Below, piece by piece: positions 1 to 7,147 of a stretch of DNA of 8,543 nucleotides. Made by a program: the position numbers and the translations under genes. The stretch spans positions 1 through 8,543 of the forward strand of contig CAIYNH010000534.1 of the NCBI GenBank assembly GCA_903927495.1. The letters are read 5' to 3'. The notes beneath the pieces are model-generated. The model was given only the letters and a program-made list of their open reading frames with translations. It was not told where the DNA came from and did not search any database. Source of the DNA: an uncultured beta proteobacterium (lineage in GTDB: Bacteria > Pseudomonadota > Gammaproteobacteria > Burkholderiales > Burkholderiaceae_C). Position 1 is the first letter of the stretch, and the number at the start of each line of letters is the position of its first letter.

Positions 1-50
1 AGAAAAACGCCCTCTAGCGCAATACACACATGCACTATAAGCAATCAATT
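1..50 (-). repeat. Putative Comamonadaceae-type dispersed intergenic hairpin repeat (partial, at window edge)
   Basis: Read on the minus strand, this stretch contains GTGCA and TGCGC, which can pair with one G-T wobble, then the string GCGCTAGAGG and a run of five T (positions 7-3). I remember the ending GCGCTAGAGG plus T-run from a short, very abundant intergenic element of Comamonadaceae genomes, which usually carries a GCTAT/ATAGC stem and a GCGC stem. It could act as a terminator for something transcribed leftward. The identification is from memory and the left boundary is outside the window, so only the hairpin and T-run are seen directly. The rest of the leader, up to 83, shows no convincing promoter. 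Confidence 0.4.
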
Positions 51-83
51 CAGGACTAAAAATGACTCAAGAAAGACAAGCCA

Positions 84-1067
84 ATGAACTGGGCTGAGCT
101 GGACTACAAGCCCCTGCTGCTGGTGCCGCTGCTGGCCCTGCTGGCGCTGCCGCTGGTGGGCTCAGGCTCCACCTGGGTCACGCTCACGATGGCAGGGCTG
201 GCTATGGGCATGATCATTTTTATCATCGCCTCTGGTCTGACATTGATTTTTGGCCTGATGGATGTGCTCAATTTCGGCCATGGTGTCTTCATTGCGCTGG
301 GCGCTTTTGTCGCCACCAGCGTGCTGGGTGCCATGGGCGACTGGACCGGCTCACCCGAGTTGTGGCGAAATTTATTGGCGGTACTGCTGGCCATGGGGGT
401 GGCGATGGCGGTGGCCGCTGCAGCGGGTTTGGCATTTGAACGCTTCATCGTGCGCCCGGTGTACGGCCAGCATCTGAAGCAAATTTTAATCACCATGGGC
501 GGGATGATCATTGGCGAAGAACTCATCAAAGTGATCTGGGGACCCCAGCAAATCGCGCTGCCGCTGCCGGATGGCCTGCGCGGCTCACTGCTGGTGGGTG
601 ACGCTGCCATTGAGAAATTTCGCCTGCTCGCCGTGGTGGTGGGCTTGGCGGTTTTTGCGATACAGGCCTGGACCCTGGGCCGCACCAAGATTGGCCTGTT
701 GATTCGCGCCGGAGTGCAAGACCGCGAGATGGTCGAGGCGCTAGGCTACCGCATCCGGCGCCTGTTTGTCGGTGTATTTGTGGTGGGCAGCGCGCTCGCC
801 GGTCTGGGTGGCGTGATGTGGGGGCTGTACCAGCAAAACGTGGTGCCGCAAATGGGGGCGCAGGTCAATGTGCTGATTTTTATCGTCATCATCATCGGCG
901 GTCTAGGCTCGACGGGTGGGGCTCTGATTGGTTCACTGATGGTCGGTCTGATGGCCAATTACACCGGTTTTCTGGCCCCTAAAGTGGCGCTATTTTCCAA
1001 CATTGCCCTGATGGTGAGCGTGTTGCTGTGGCGTCCGCAGGGTGTTTATCCGGTAGCTAACAGATAA
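84..1067 (+). CDS. livH: Branched-chain amino acid type ABC transporter permease, LivH family
   Basis: This is an inner-membrane permease of a hydrophobic amino acid (HAAT) ABC importer. It forms the translocation channel as a heterodimer with LivM and needs two cytoplasmic ATPases and a periplasmic binding protein, none of which is in this window. The 327-residue product is very hydrophobic, with about eight membrane segments. A LivH-typical stretch near residues 48-72 (SGLTLIFGLMDVLNFGHG) leads on to a cytoplasmic EAA-like coupling loop near 208-226 (AGVQDREMVEALGYRIRRL). The IIIGGLGSTGGALIGS segment near 269-284 and the C-terminal WRPQGVYP are typical of the family. Length is slightly above the usual 290-310. 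The start has only a weak purine-rich ribosome site (AGAAAG). The livM gene follows after 11 bases. The substrate cannot be read from the sequence: leucine-type amino acids, amides and urea all use this family. Confidence 0.93.
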   Translation: MNWAELDYKPLLLVPLLALLALPLVGSGSTWVTLTMAGLAMGMIIFIIASGLTLIFGLMDVLNFGHGVFIALGAFVATSVLGAMGDWTGSPELWRNLLAVLLAMGVAMAVAAAAGLAFERFIVRPVYGQHLKQILITMGGMIIGEELIKVIWGPQQIALPLPDGLRGSLLVGDAAIEKFRLLAVVVGLAVFAIQAWTLGRTKIGLLIRAGVQDREMVEALGYRIRRLFVGVFVVGSALAGLGGVMWGLYQQNVVPQMGAQVNVLIFIVIIIGGLGSTGGALIGSLMVGLMANYTGFLAPKVALFSNIALMVSVLLWRPQGVYPVANR

Positions 1068-1078
1068 AGGACCGGTCC

Positions 1079-2164
1079 ATGCTGAACCGACTGATTTCCA
1101 ACGACTACCCCAGAAGCCGCGTGCTGGCGGTGCTGCTGCTGGGACTGCTGCTGGCACTCGCGCTGGCACCGTTTATTTTTCCGGGTGTCAAACCACTCAG
1201 CGTGGCCGCCAAAGTGCTGGTGTTTACCGTGCTGGTGGCCAGTTTCGACTTGCTGCTGGGCTTTACCGGCATCGTCAGCTTTGCACACACCATGTTTTTT
1301 GGCATCGGTGCCTATGGCATTGCGATTGCCACCACATTCCGGGGGCCAACCTGGACGGCACTGGCGCTTGGTTCGGCACTGGCGCTGACACTGTCCTTGC
1401 TGCTGTCTCTTGCCGTGGGTTTGTTTTCGCTGCGGGTACGAGCCATCTTTTTTGCCATGATCACGCTGGCTGTGGCATCGGCCTTTCAGACCCTGGCCTC
1501 ACAACTGTCGGACCTGACCGGCGGTGAGGATGGCCTGAGCTTCAAGGTGCCTGAATGGCTATCGCCCAGTTTCGAATTGTTCGAGTCACCGGTGCTGGGA
1601 GTGGTCATTGACGGACGCATCATCTGTTACTACGGCTTGTTTGTCCTGGCCCTGGTCATGTTGCTGGCGATGCTGCGCATTGTCAATTCACCCTTTGGTC
1701 GGGTCCTGCAAGCCATCCGCGAAAACGAGTTCCGCGCAGAGGCCATCGGTTACCGGGTGGTGGTCTATCGCACCCTGTCAAGCGTGCTGTCAGCCTTGTT
1801 TGCCACCGTGGCCGGGGCCATGCTGGCGATATGGCTGCGCTACAACGGACCCGATACCTCGCTGAGCTTCGAGATCATGATGGATGTGCTGCTGATCGTC
1901 GTGATCGGTGGCATGGGCACTATTTATGGCGCGGCCATCGGTGCGGCCTTGTTCCTGGTGGCACAAAGCTATTTGCAGGACTTGCTGAGATTGGCCAGCG
2001 AGGCGACCGCTGCGCTGCCGGTACTGTCGGCCTTGCTCTCGCCGGACCGCTGGTTGCTGTGGCTGGGCCTGCTCTTTGTGCTGTCGGTATATTACTTTCC
2101 AACTGGGGTGGTAGGGCGCTTGCGGCAAGCAGCCATCACTCCCAAAATCGGAGCAAAGTCATGA
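1079..2164 (+). CDS. livM: Branched-chain amino acid type ABC transporter permease, LivM family
   Basis: This is the second inner-membrane permease of the importer and the partner of the upstream LivH-type protein. The 361-residue product has multiple membrane segments. LivM hallmarks are the SFDLLLGFTGIVSFAH region at about 55-70, LTGGEDGL at 146-153, the EAA-like coupling loop QAIRENEFRAEAIGYR at about 211-226, and VVIGGMGTIYGAAIG at about 274-288. A good ribosome site, AAAGGA (1066-1071), overlaps the livH stop codon and sits 7 bases before the ATG, so translation of the two permeases is probably linked. The last codons overlap the start of the hydrolase gene by 4 bases. Unusually for the classic liv order, ATPase genes (livG, livF) do not follow; they may lie upstream of the window or elsewhere. 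Confidence 0.93.
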   Translation: MLNRLISNDYPRSRVLAVLLLGLLLALALAPFIFPGVKPLSVAAKVLVFTVLVASFDLLLGFTGIVSFAHTMFFGIGAYGIAIATTFRGPTWTALALGSALALTLSLLLSLAVGLFSLRVRAIFFAMITLAVASAFQTLASQLSDLTGGEDGLSFKVPEWLSPSFELFESPVLGVVIDGRIICYYGLFVLALVMLLAMLRIVNSPFGRVLQAIRENEFRAEAIGYRVVVYRTLSSVLSALFATVAGAMLAIWLRYNGPDTSLSFEIMMDVLLIVVIGGMGTIYGAAIGAALFLVAQSYLQDLLRLASEATAALPVLSALLSPDRWLLWLGLLFVLSVYYFPTGVVGRLRQAAITPKIGAKS

Positions 2165-3027
2165 GCTTTACCTCGCATTTCCTGAGCTGTTCCGGGCGTG
2201 AAATCCATTACACCGAATGGGGCTCTGGCAACGCTCAGACGGTAATTGCCTGGCACGGCCTTGCGCGCACCGGACGTGACATGGACGACCTGGCAATGCA
2301 CTTGAGCCGACGCTACCGCGTGATTTGCCCAGACACCATTGGTCGTGGTTTGAGCCAGTGGAGTCCAGAGCCAGCGCAGGAGTATTGCCTGTCGTTTTAT
2401 GCCGGCATCGCCCGTTCACTCTTTGACCAACTCGGAATTGAACACGCGCATTGGCTAGGAACCTCCATGGGTGGTGCCATCGGCACAGTGTGCGCCTCCG
2501 GCTTGGGTGGTCATGGACTGAAGCAGCGCATTTCCAGCCTGACACTCAACGACAACGCGCCCGAACTGGCTCAATTGGCCATCGAACGCATCAAAGCCTA
2601 CGCCGGCAGTCCACCCGCTTTCGATACTGTGCACGAGCTCGAAGCCTTCTTCCGGCAAGTCTATAAACCCTACGGTCAACTCAGTGACGCACAGTGGTTG
2701 CGGTTGACAGAGACCTCCACCCGCCGCCTGCCCAACGGGCGCGTCACACCGCACTACGATCCGGCCATGGTGCAGCAGTTCATCCATCACCCGGACGACT
2801 ATCTGCTCTGGAAGCACTACGACCAGATCAATGTGCCGGTATTGCTGCTGCGCGGCATCGATTCGGACCTGGTACTACCAGCAACGGTGCAGCAAATGCA
2901 GCAGCGTGGGCCGGGTGCCAAAGGTTTGCTCCAGGTGTTTGACGTTCCAGGTTGCGGCCATGCACCGGCGCTGAATGTGCCGCTGCAATTGGACGTGGTC
3001 TCGGAATTCCTGCACCGGGTCATGTGA
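2161..3027 (+). CDS. Alpha/beta fold hydrolase, translationally coupled to livM
   Basis: A 288-residue single-domain alpha/beta hydrolase with no signal peptide, so cytoplasmic. It shows an oxyanion-hole motif HGLARTG near residues 40-46, a nucleophile elbow G-T-S-M-G with Ser102, a likely acid Asp236 (or Asp234) in RGIDSDLVLP, and His267 in GCGHAP, all in the expected order. This is the full triad of an esterase, lactonase, amidase or C-C hydrolase; the reaction cannot be fixed from sequence. The reading frame stays open upstream to 1831 inside livM. The ATG at 2161 is preferred because it overlaps the livM stop (ATGA), has CGGAG 7 bases upstream, and begins the normal first beta strand (FLSCSGREIHYTEWG). 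Being last in the permease operon, it may process the imported compound; that is inference. Confidence 0.88.
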   Translation: MSFTSHFLSCSGREIHYTEWGSGNAQTVIAWHGLARTGRDMDDLAMHLSRRYRVICPDTIGRGLSQWSPEPAQEYCLSFYAGIARSLFDQLGIEHAHWLGTSMGGAIGTVCASGLGGHGLKQRISSLTLNDNAPELAQLAIERIKAYAGSPPAFDTVHELEAFFRQVYKPYGQLSDAQWLRLTETSTRRLPNGRVTPHYDPAMVQQFIHHPDDYLLWKHYDQINVPVLLLRGIDSDLVLPATVQQMQQRGPGAKGLLQVFDVPGCGHAPALNVPLQLDVVSEFLHRVM

Positions 3028-3042
3028 ACTGCAGGCCAAACG

Positions 3043-3066
3043 GACTGAAAGGCAGTCAACTTTTTT
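3043..3066 (+). terminator. Weak candidate rho-independent terminator after the hydrolase gene
   Basis: GACTG (3043-3047) and CAGTC (3053-3057) form a 5-bp stem with loop AAAGG. AAC and then six T (3061-3066) follow. It lies 15 bases after the hydrolase stop, where the liv-hydrolase operon would be expected to end. The stem is short and only moderately GC-rich, so termination may be inefficient or factor-dependent. The remaining bases to 3276 show no promoter I would defend. Confidence 0.4.
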
Positions 3067-3276
3067 GCCATATCAGGGTTTATTCCATTTCCAAATCATT
3101 CGTGTCTAGGCGACCTGCCGAAGTCATTGCTGCAACAAGACCCGCGAAACAACGACGACGAATTCAATAGGGGCCGTCACAGCGCCAACCGGCCACTGCA
3201 AACAATACCAAACCACAGCCCATTAAATCATTCCCTAAGCCTCGATCAACAGGTTTTTCAGGCAGACAATCTGCCC

Positions 3277-4476
3277 ATGATTGAATTCTCCAACATCCAG
3301 CAGGCCGCCTTGCGGCTGCAAGAGCATGTGCTGCGCACACCCTGCGTAGCCTCCCGCACGCTGTCAGACATCACCGGCGCACAGGTTTTTCTGAAATTTG
3401 AAAACCTCCAGTTCACGGCATCCTTCAAGGAAAGGGGTGCTTGCAACAAACTTGCGCAACTGACCCCGCAGGAGCGCGCTCGTGGTGTCATCGCCATGAG
3501 CGCTGGCAACCATGCGCAAGGAGTGGCCTACCACGCCCAGCGGTTAGGTCTGCGCGCGGTAATTGTCATGCCAGGTTTTACTCCAGGGGTCAAGGTCGAG
3601 CGCACGCGCGGATTTGGGGCCGAGATTGTGTTGTTTGGCAGCACGCTTGATGAGGCCAGGGCCCATGCTCTGCTGTTGGCTGAACAGCAGCAACTGGTTT
3701 TTGTTCACCCATACGACGACCCCGACATCGTCGCCGGGCAAGGCACCGTCGCACTCGAAATGCTGCAAGATTTGCCCGAGCTTGATACGCTGGTGGTAGC
3801 GGTTGGCGGCGGTGGCTTGATTGCCGGTATGGCCACGGCAGCCCGTGCGCTCAAACCGGGCATCGAGATCATTGGCGTGCAAACCACGCGTTTTCCGGCG
3901 ATGGTCAACGCCATCAAGGGAACGCAACACCCGCAAGGCAACAGCAGCATTGCCGAGGGCATTGCCGTGGGCACACCCGGTCAACTGCCGCAAGCCATCA
4001 TCCGCGATAAAGTCAATGATCTGGTGCTGGTCGATGAAGGTGATATCGAGCAAGCCATCGTGATGCTTCTTGAAGTCGAGAAAACCCTGGTGGAGGGTGC
4101 CGGTGCAGCGGGTTTGGCGGCTCTGCTGAAATACCCAGAGCGCTTCCAAGGCAAACGCATCGGCCTGGTCCTGTGCGGCGGCAATATTGACCCATTGCTG
4201 CTCTCCGCCATCATCGAGCGCGGCATGGTGCGGGCGGGCCGTCTGGCGCGCTTGAAGGTGAGTGCCCGCGATGTGCCAGGCACGCTTGCGGCCATTACTG
4301 CCACCGTTGCCGGGGCCGGCGCCAACATCAACGAGGTCCATCACCAGCGTGCCTTCACCACGCTGGCGGCGCAAAATGTAGAGATTGAGTTGGTTATTCA
4401 AACCCGAGGGCCGCAACACGTGGCAGACGTACTGCAGGCCCTGGCCGATGCCGGGCTGCAAGCCCAACTGATCTGA
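3277..4476 (+). CDS. ilvA: Threonine ammonia-lyase (threonine dehydratase), medium form with one ACT domain
   Basis: A cytoplasmic PLP enzyme that deaminates L-threonine (and usually L-serine) to 2-oxobutyrate and ammonia, feeding isoleucine synthesis or threonine catabolism. The 399-residue product has a fold-type II catalytic domain at about 1-320. Lys51 in SFKERGA is the expected Schiff-base lysine, SAGNHAQG (75-82) is the substrate loop, and the glycine loop VGGGGLIAG (from 176) would hold the PLP phosphate. A single ACT-like domain covers about 324-399 (LKVSARDVPGTLAAI... through NINEVHHQRAF). About 400 residues with one ACT domain is the medium form, shorter than the roughly 510-residue two-domain biosynthetic IlvA, so the name tdcB-like would also fit. 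The frame is open upstream to 3127, but that extension is polar, low-complexity and unlike the family; 3277 gives the normal start, although its ribosome site is weak. The effector bound by the ACT domain is unknown. Confidence 0.93.
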   Translation: MIEFSNIQQAALRLQEHVLRTPCVASRTLSDITGAQVFLKFENLQFTASFKERGACNKLAQLTPQERARGVIAMSAGNHAQGVAYHAQRLGLRAVIVMPGFTPGVKVERTRGFGAEIVLFGSTLDEARAHALLLAEQQQLVFVHPYDDPDIVAGQGTVALEMLQDLPELDTLVVAVGGGGLIAGMATAARALKPGIEIIGVQTTRFPAMVNAIKGTQHPQGNSSIAEGIAVGTPGQLPQAIIRDKVNDLVLVDEGDIEQAIVMLLEVEKTLVEGAGAAGLAALLKYPERFQGKRIGLVLCGGNIDPLLLSAIIERGMVRAGRLARLKVSARDVPGTLAAITATVAGAGANINEVHHQRAFTTLAAQNVEIELVIQTRGPQHVADVLQALADAGLQAQLI

Positions 4477-4492
4477 TTCCTTGATTCAGTCC

Positions 4493-4552
4493 TGCCGCTT
4501 TTGCCTGGTCTTTGCTGGCAAATGCGATGACTGCGGCACTATGCTCAGGCAA
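4493..4552 (+). other. Interleaved inverted repeats with pseudoknot-like order after the threonine ammonia-lyase gene
   Basis: TGCCGC (4493-4498) is complementary to GCGGCA (4533-4538), and TTGCCTG (4501-4507) is complementary to CAGGCAA (4546-4552). The arms occur in the order a, b, a', b', which is the topology of an H-type pseudoknot. A competing local hairpin is TTTGCC (4500-4505) with GGCAAA (4517-4522). There is no T-run, so this is not a simple rho-independent terminator. It starts 17 bases after the upstream stop codon and could be a 3' end structure or chance. Confidence 0.3.
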
Positions 4553-4568
4553 GAATGATTTGAAAATG

Positions 4569-4594
4569 CAGAGAGAACTCTTCAGCTTTCTCTG
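4569..4594 (+). other. Small inverted repeat in the gap before pckG
   Basis: CAGAGA (4569-4574) pairs with TCTCTG (4589-4594) around a 14-base loop that can add a further G-T and an A-T pair. No T-run follows. It may be part of a 3' untranslated structure or an operator. The rest of the 279-base gap holds the repeat and candidate promoter listed separately. Confidence 0.25.
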
Positions 4595-4622
4595 ATGCAG
4601 CGCAACCATTGCTCAAACATTG

Positions 4623-4663
4623 CAGGTAACCGTCAGGTAACTCGAAGTCAAAATCCATAAAAT
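4623..4663 (+). promoter_or_regulatory. Candidate pckG promoter with one-turn-spaced direct repeat
   Basis: TAAAAT (4658-4663) is a plausible -10 box, but the position expected for -35 holds AGGTAA, which does not match the consensus. Just there the octamer CAGGTAAC occurs twice, at 4623-4630 and 4634-4641, with an 11-base period so that both copies face the same side of the helix. A poor -35 overlapped by a phased repeat is what an activator-dependent promoter often looks like. The start of transcription would be near 4670, giving a leader of about 86 bases. No experimental or comparative support is available here. Confidence 0.33.
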
Positions 4664-4755
4664 AGGTGGACTCGACTCGCATCACCTACCCGTTACGGAT
4701 ACGTCAGGGACGCCACAAATTTTTATCCGGACTTCTTTTAAAGGACTTATCCACC

Positions 4756-6627
4756 ATGCCAAGCATGAATCCAAATGCCCCCAGCTACGTCAAAAATTCA
4801 AAACTGATCGCCTGGGTTGCCGAAATGGCTGCGCTCACCAAGCCGTCCAGCATCTACTGGTGTGACGGCAGCGACGAGGAATACGCCCGTTTGTGCCAGT
4901 TGCTGGTAGATGGCGGTACCTTCAAAAAACTCAATGAGGCCAAGCGCCCCAACAGCTTTTTGGCCTGCTCTGACCCAAGCGACGTGGCCCGTGTTGAAGA
5001 CCGCACTTACATCTGCTCCGAGCAAAAGGAAAATGCCGGTCCGACCAACAACTGGATGGCTCCCGCGGACATGCGTGCCCTGCTGCAACAAGGCCAGGCA
5101 GACGGCACCAAAGCCCTGTTTGATGGCTGCATGAACGGTCGCATCATGTATGTGGTGCCGTTTTCCATGGGTCCGCTGGGCTCCCATATCGCCCACATTG
5201 GCATTGAGCTGACCGACAGCGCCTACGTTGCCGTCAACCAGAAAATCATGACCCGGATGGGTAAAGCCGTGTACGACGTACTGGGTGCTGACGGCGACTT
5301 TGTGCCCTGCATGCACACCGTGGGGGCACCTCTTGAAGCCGGTCAGGCCGATGTAAAGTGGCCTTGCAACAAGACCAAATACATCGTTCACTACCCCAAA
5401 ACCCGTGAAATCTGGTCTTATGGCTCGGGCTACGGCGGCAATGCATTGCTTGGTAAAAAGTGCTTTGCACTGCGTATTGCCTCCAATATGGGACGCGACC
5501 AGGGCTGGTTGGCCGAGCACATGCTAATTCTGGGCGTAGCCAACCCGCAAGGCAAAAAGTACCACGTCGCGGCGGCCTTCCCGAGCGCGTGCGGCAAGAC
5601 CAACTTCTCGATGCTGGTGCCACCCGCAGGGTTCGATGGCTGGAAAGTAACCACCATTGGCGACGACATTGCCTGGATCAAGCCCAATGCAGACGGCAAG
5701 ATGTATGCCATCAACCCCGAAGCCGGTTATTTTGGCGTAGCCCCCGGGACCAATTTCCACACCAATCCAAACTGCATGGCCAGTCTGGACAAAAACGTAA
5801 TCTTTACCAATGTAGCCCTGACCGACGATGGCGACGTATGGTGGGAAGGCATGGAAAAAGACACTGGTGGCATGCCGGCGCACCTGATCGACTGGCAGGG
5901 CAATGACTGGACCCCCGAGATTGCCAAACAAACCGGTGCCAAGGCCGCACACCCCAATTCACGCTTTACCGTCGCTGCGGGCAATAACCCGGCGCTTGAT
6001 CCCGAGTGGGACAACCCGGCAGGCGTGGTCATTGATGCCTTCATCTTTGGTGGCCGCCGCTCAACCACAGTGCCGCTCGTCACCGAAGCCCGCACCTGGA
6101 TGGAAGGCGTTTACATGGCCGCCACCATGGGCTCTGAGACTACGGCTGCTGCCGTCGGTCAAATGGGTGTGGTGCGCCGTGACCCGTTTGCCATGCTGCC
6201 GTTTTGCGGCTACAACATGAGCGACTACTTCCAGCATTGGCTCGACATGGAGAAAAAACTCGAGGCAACCGGCGGCAAACTGCCAGGCATTTATTGCGTC
6301 AACTGGTTCCGCAAGGGTGCAGATGGCAAGTTTGTCTGGCCTGGTTATGGAGAAAACATGCGTGTCCTTAAGTGGATGATCGACCGCATCGAAGGCAGTG
6401 CAGCGGGCATCGAGACCCTCTTTGGTGTGGCACCATTGTTTGATGAGCTGACCTGGACCGGTCTGCCATTTACCGCCGAAGAGTTTGACACCGTGACCAG
6501 CATCGACAAAGCCGCCTGGATCGAAGAACTCAAGCTGCATGCCGAGTTGTTCCAGCAGTTGGCGCATCACCTGCCTGAGGAACTGCAGGCCACCAAGGCA
6601 CAGATCGAAACACGACTATCGGCCTGA
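4756..6627 (+). CDS. pckG: Phosphoenolpyruvate carboxykinase (GTP)
   Basis: Converts oxaloacetate and GTP to phosphoenolpyruvate, CO2 and GDP in the cytoplasm, the first committed step of gluconeogenesis from TCA intermediates. The 623-residue product is full length for the GTP family. Visible motifs are [13 protein letters not shown] with metal-ligand Lys235; His255 in LAEHM; the P-loop FPSACGKTN (Cys279 reactive cysteine, Lys281, Thr282); GDDIAW at 302-307 with Asp304 as metal ligand; the mobile-lid segment [18 protein letters not shown]; and the guanine pocket FCGYN (483-487) plus FVWPGYGEN (526-534). The residue equivalences use the vertebrate enzyme recalled from memory. The ATG at 4756 is chosen because AAAGGA lies about 10 bases upstream and family proteins begin near [13 protein letters not shown]; the frame stays open to an ATG at 4666, and an ATG at 4765 is also possible. 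A short extra stretch, about [10 protein letters not shown], precedes the conserved LFDGCM segment. Confidence 0.97.
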   Translation: MPSMNPNAPSYVKNSKLIAWVAEMAALTKPSSIYWCDGSDEEYARLCQLLVDGGTFKKLNEAKRPNSFLACSDPSDVARVEDRTYICSEQKENAGPTNNWMAPADMRALLQQGQADGTKALFDGCMNGRIMYVVPFSMGPLGSHIAHIGIELTDSAYVAVNQKIMTRMGKAVYDVLGADGDFVPCMHTVGAPLEAGQADVKWPCNKTKYIVHYPKTREIWSYGSGYGGNALLGKKCFALRIASNMGRDQGWLAEHMLILGVANPQGKKYHVAAAFPSACGKTNFSMLVPPAGFDGWKVTTIGDDIAWIKPNADGKMYAINPEAGYFGVAPGTNFHTNPNCMASLDKNVIFTNVALTDDGDVWWEGMEKDTGGMPAHLIDWQGNDWTPEIAKQTGAKAAHPNSRFTVAAGNNPALDPEWDNPAGVVIDAFIFGGRRSTTVPLVTEARTWMEGVYMAATMGSETTAAAVGQMGVVRRDPFAMLPFCGYNMSDYFQHWLDMEKKLEATGGKLPGIYCVNWFRKGADGKFVWPGYGENMRVLKWMIDRIEGSAAGIETLFGVAPLFDELTWTGLPFTAEEFDTVTSIDKAAWIEELKLHAELFQQLAHHLPEELQATKAQIETRLSA

Positions 6628-6642
6628 CAGTCCGGTAATCAA

Positions 6643-6686
6643 GCAGGTGCTGATGTGTTGAATTGATGCAACACAACAGCACCCGC
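6643..6686 (+). other. Long imperfect hairpin between pckG and the universal stress gene
   Basis: GGTGCTG (6646-6652) pairs perfectly with CAGCACC (6677-6683). Inside it, after one A-A mismatch, TGTGTTG (6654-6660) pairs with CAACACA (6669-6675), leaving an 8-base loop AATTGATG. Outside, GC (6643-6644) can pair with GC (6685-6686) across an A-C mismatch. About 16 paired positions make this the strongest RNA fold I see in the window. It begins 15 bases after the pckG stop. No T-run follows on either strand, so it may protect the pckG 3' end, pause transcription, or serve as a DNA palindrome near the next promoter. Confidence 0.6.
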
Positions 6687-6692
6687 CTTGGG

Positions 6693-6698
6693 TAAACT
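6693..6698 (+). promoter_or_regulatory. Weak candidate -10 box for the universal stress gene
   Basis: TAAACT matches four of six bases of the sigma-70 -10 consensus and lies 25 bases before the ATG, leaving a short leader that just holds the ribosome site. No acceptable -35 is present at 16-18 bases; that position falls in the 3' arm of the long hairpin. The gene could instead be read from the pckG promoter. Confidence 0.25.
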
Positions 6699-6723
6699 GA
6701 TGGCCCGTTTAAGGAGCTCACAC

Positions 6724-7143
6724 ATGAAGATTCTTCTAGCCGTCGATGGCAGTTCGTACACCAAAAAAATGCTGGCGTATCTGGCTGCACATGATCTGTA
6801 CTCAACCAAGAACGAGTACACCGCCTTTACCGCGCAAATGGTGCTGCCAACCCCGGCCCGTGTCGCTTTGGGCAAGGAACTGGTCAACAAATTCTACGAA
6901 GATGAGGGGCAGCGCGTCATGGCACCGGTGACCAAATTTTTGGCACGCCATGGCATCACGGCCAAGTGCATCTGGAAAAATGGGCACGCCGGCGAGTTGA
7001 TCTCAAAACTTGCCGATGCAGAAAAATTTGACCTGGTGGTGATGGGTTCACATGGCCATGGGGCGCTGGTCAATCTGGTCGTTGGCTCGGTTGCCACCCA
7101 GGTATTGGCAGCGTGCAAGGTGCCGGTGCTGATTGTCCGGTGA
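6724..7143 (+). CDS. Universal stress protein, UspA family, ATP-binding type
   Basis: A 139-residue single-domain cytoplasmic protein, the normal length for one Usp domain. It begins with the family's first strand KILLAVDGS, whose Asp7 would contact adenine. Near its end it carries the ATP-binding signature G-x2-G-x9-G-S (Gly108, Gly111, Gly121, Ser122, within GSHGHGALVNLVVGS), then the final strand VPVLIVR. The intact signature suggests an ATP-binding rather than UspA-like non-binding member. The start is secured by a strong ribosome site AAGGAG (6711-6716) 7 bases upstream; the frame stays open to 6688 but has no ribosome site there. Members of this family help cells survive starvation, oxygen limitation or other stress, but the specific role here cannot be told. 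It sits 96 bases after pckG on the same strand. Confidence 0.92.
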   Translation: MKILLAVDGSSYTKKMLAYLAAHDLYSTKNEYTAFTAQMVLPTPARVALGKELVNKFYEDEGQRVMAPVTKFLARHGITAKCIWKNGHAGELISKLADAEKFDLVVMGSHGHGALVNLVVGSVATQVLAACKVPVLIVR

Positions 7144-7147
7144 ACAC

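Noticed and set aside
62..97. Eleven-codon open frame (MTQERQANELG) overlapping the livH start, possible leader peptide
   Set aside because: It is too short to judge, has no clear ribosome site and no regulatory codon run; chance is the simplest explanation.
1831..2160. N-terminal extension of the hydrolase frame into livM
   Set aside because: The extension lies out of frame inside conserved LivM sequence; the ATG at 2161 has a ribosome site and the 4-base stop/start overlap.
3061..3093. TTGCCA at 3065-3070 as a -35 box for the threonine ammonia-lyase gene
   Set aside because: It matches five of six -35 bases, but no -10-like sequence occurs at 16-18 bases downstream.
3127..3276. Upstream extension of the threonine ammonia-lyase frame
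   Set aside because: The extra 50 residues are polar and low in complexity and do not belong to the family; the internal ATG gives the usual length.
3544..4467. Long open frame of about 307 residues on the minus strand, antisense to the threonine ammonia-lyase gene
   Set aside because: It is a shadow of GC-rich codon usage: the plus-strand protein is a clear, complete family member, and the antisense product is rich in Gln, His and Arg with no recognisable domain.
4798..5520. Open frame of about 240 residues on the minus strand, antisense to pckG
   Set aside because: It lies wholly inside the conserved PEP carboxykinase coding region, resembles no family, and has no ribosome site.
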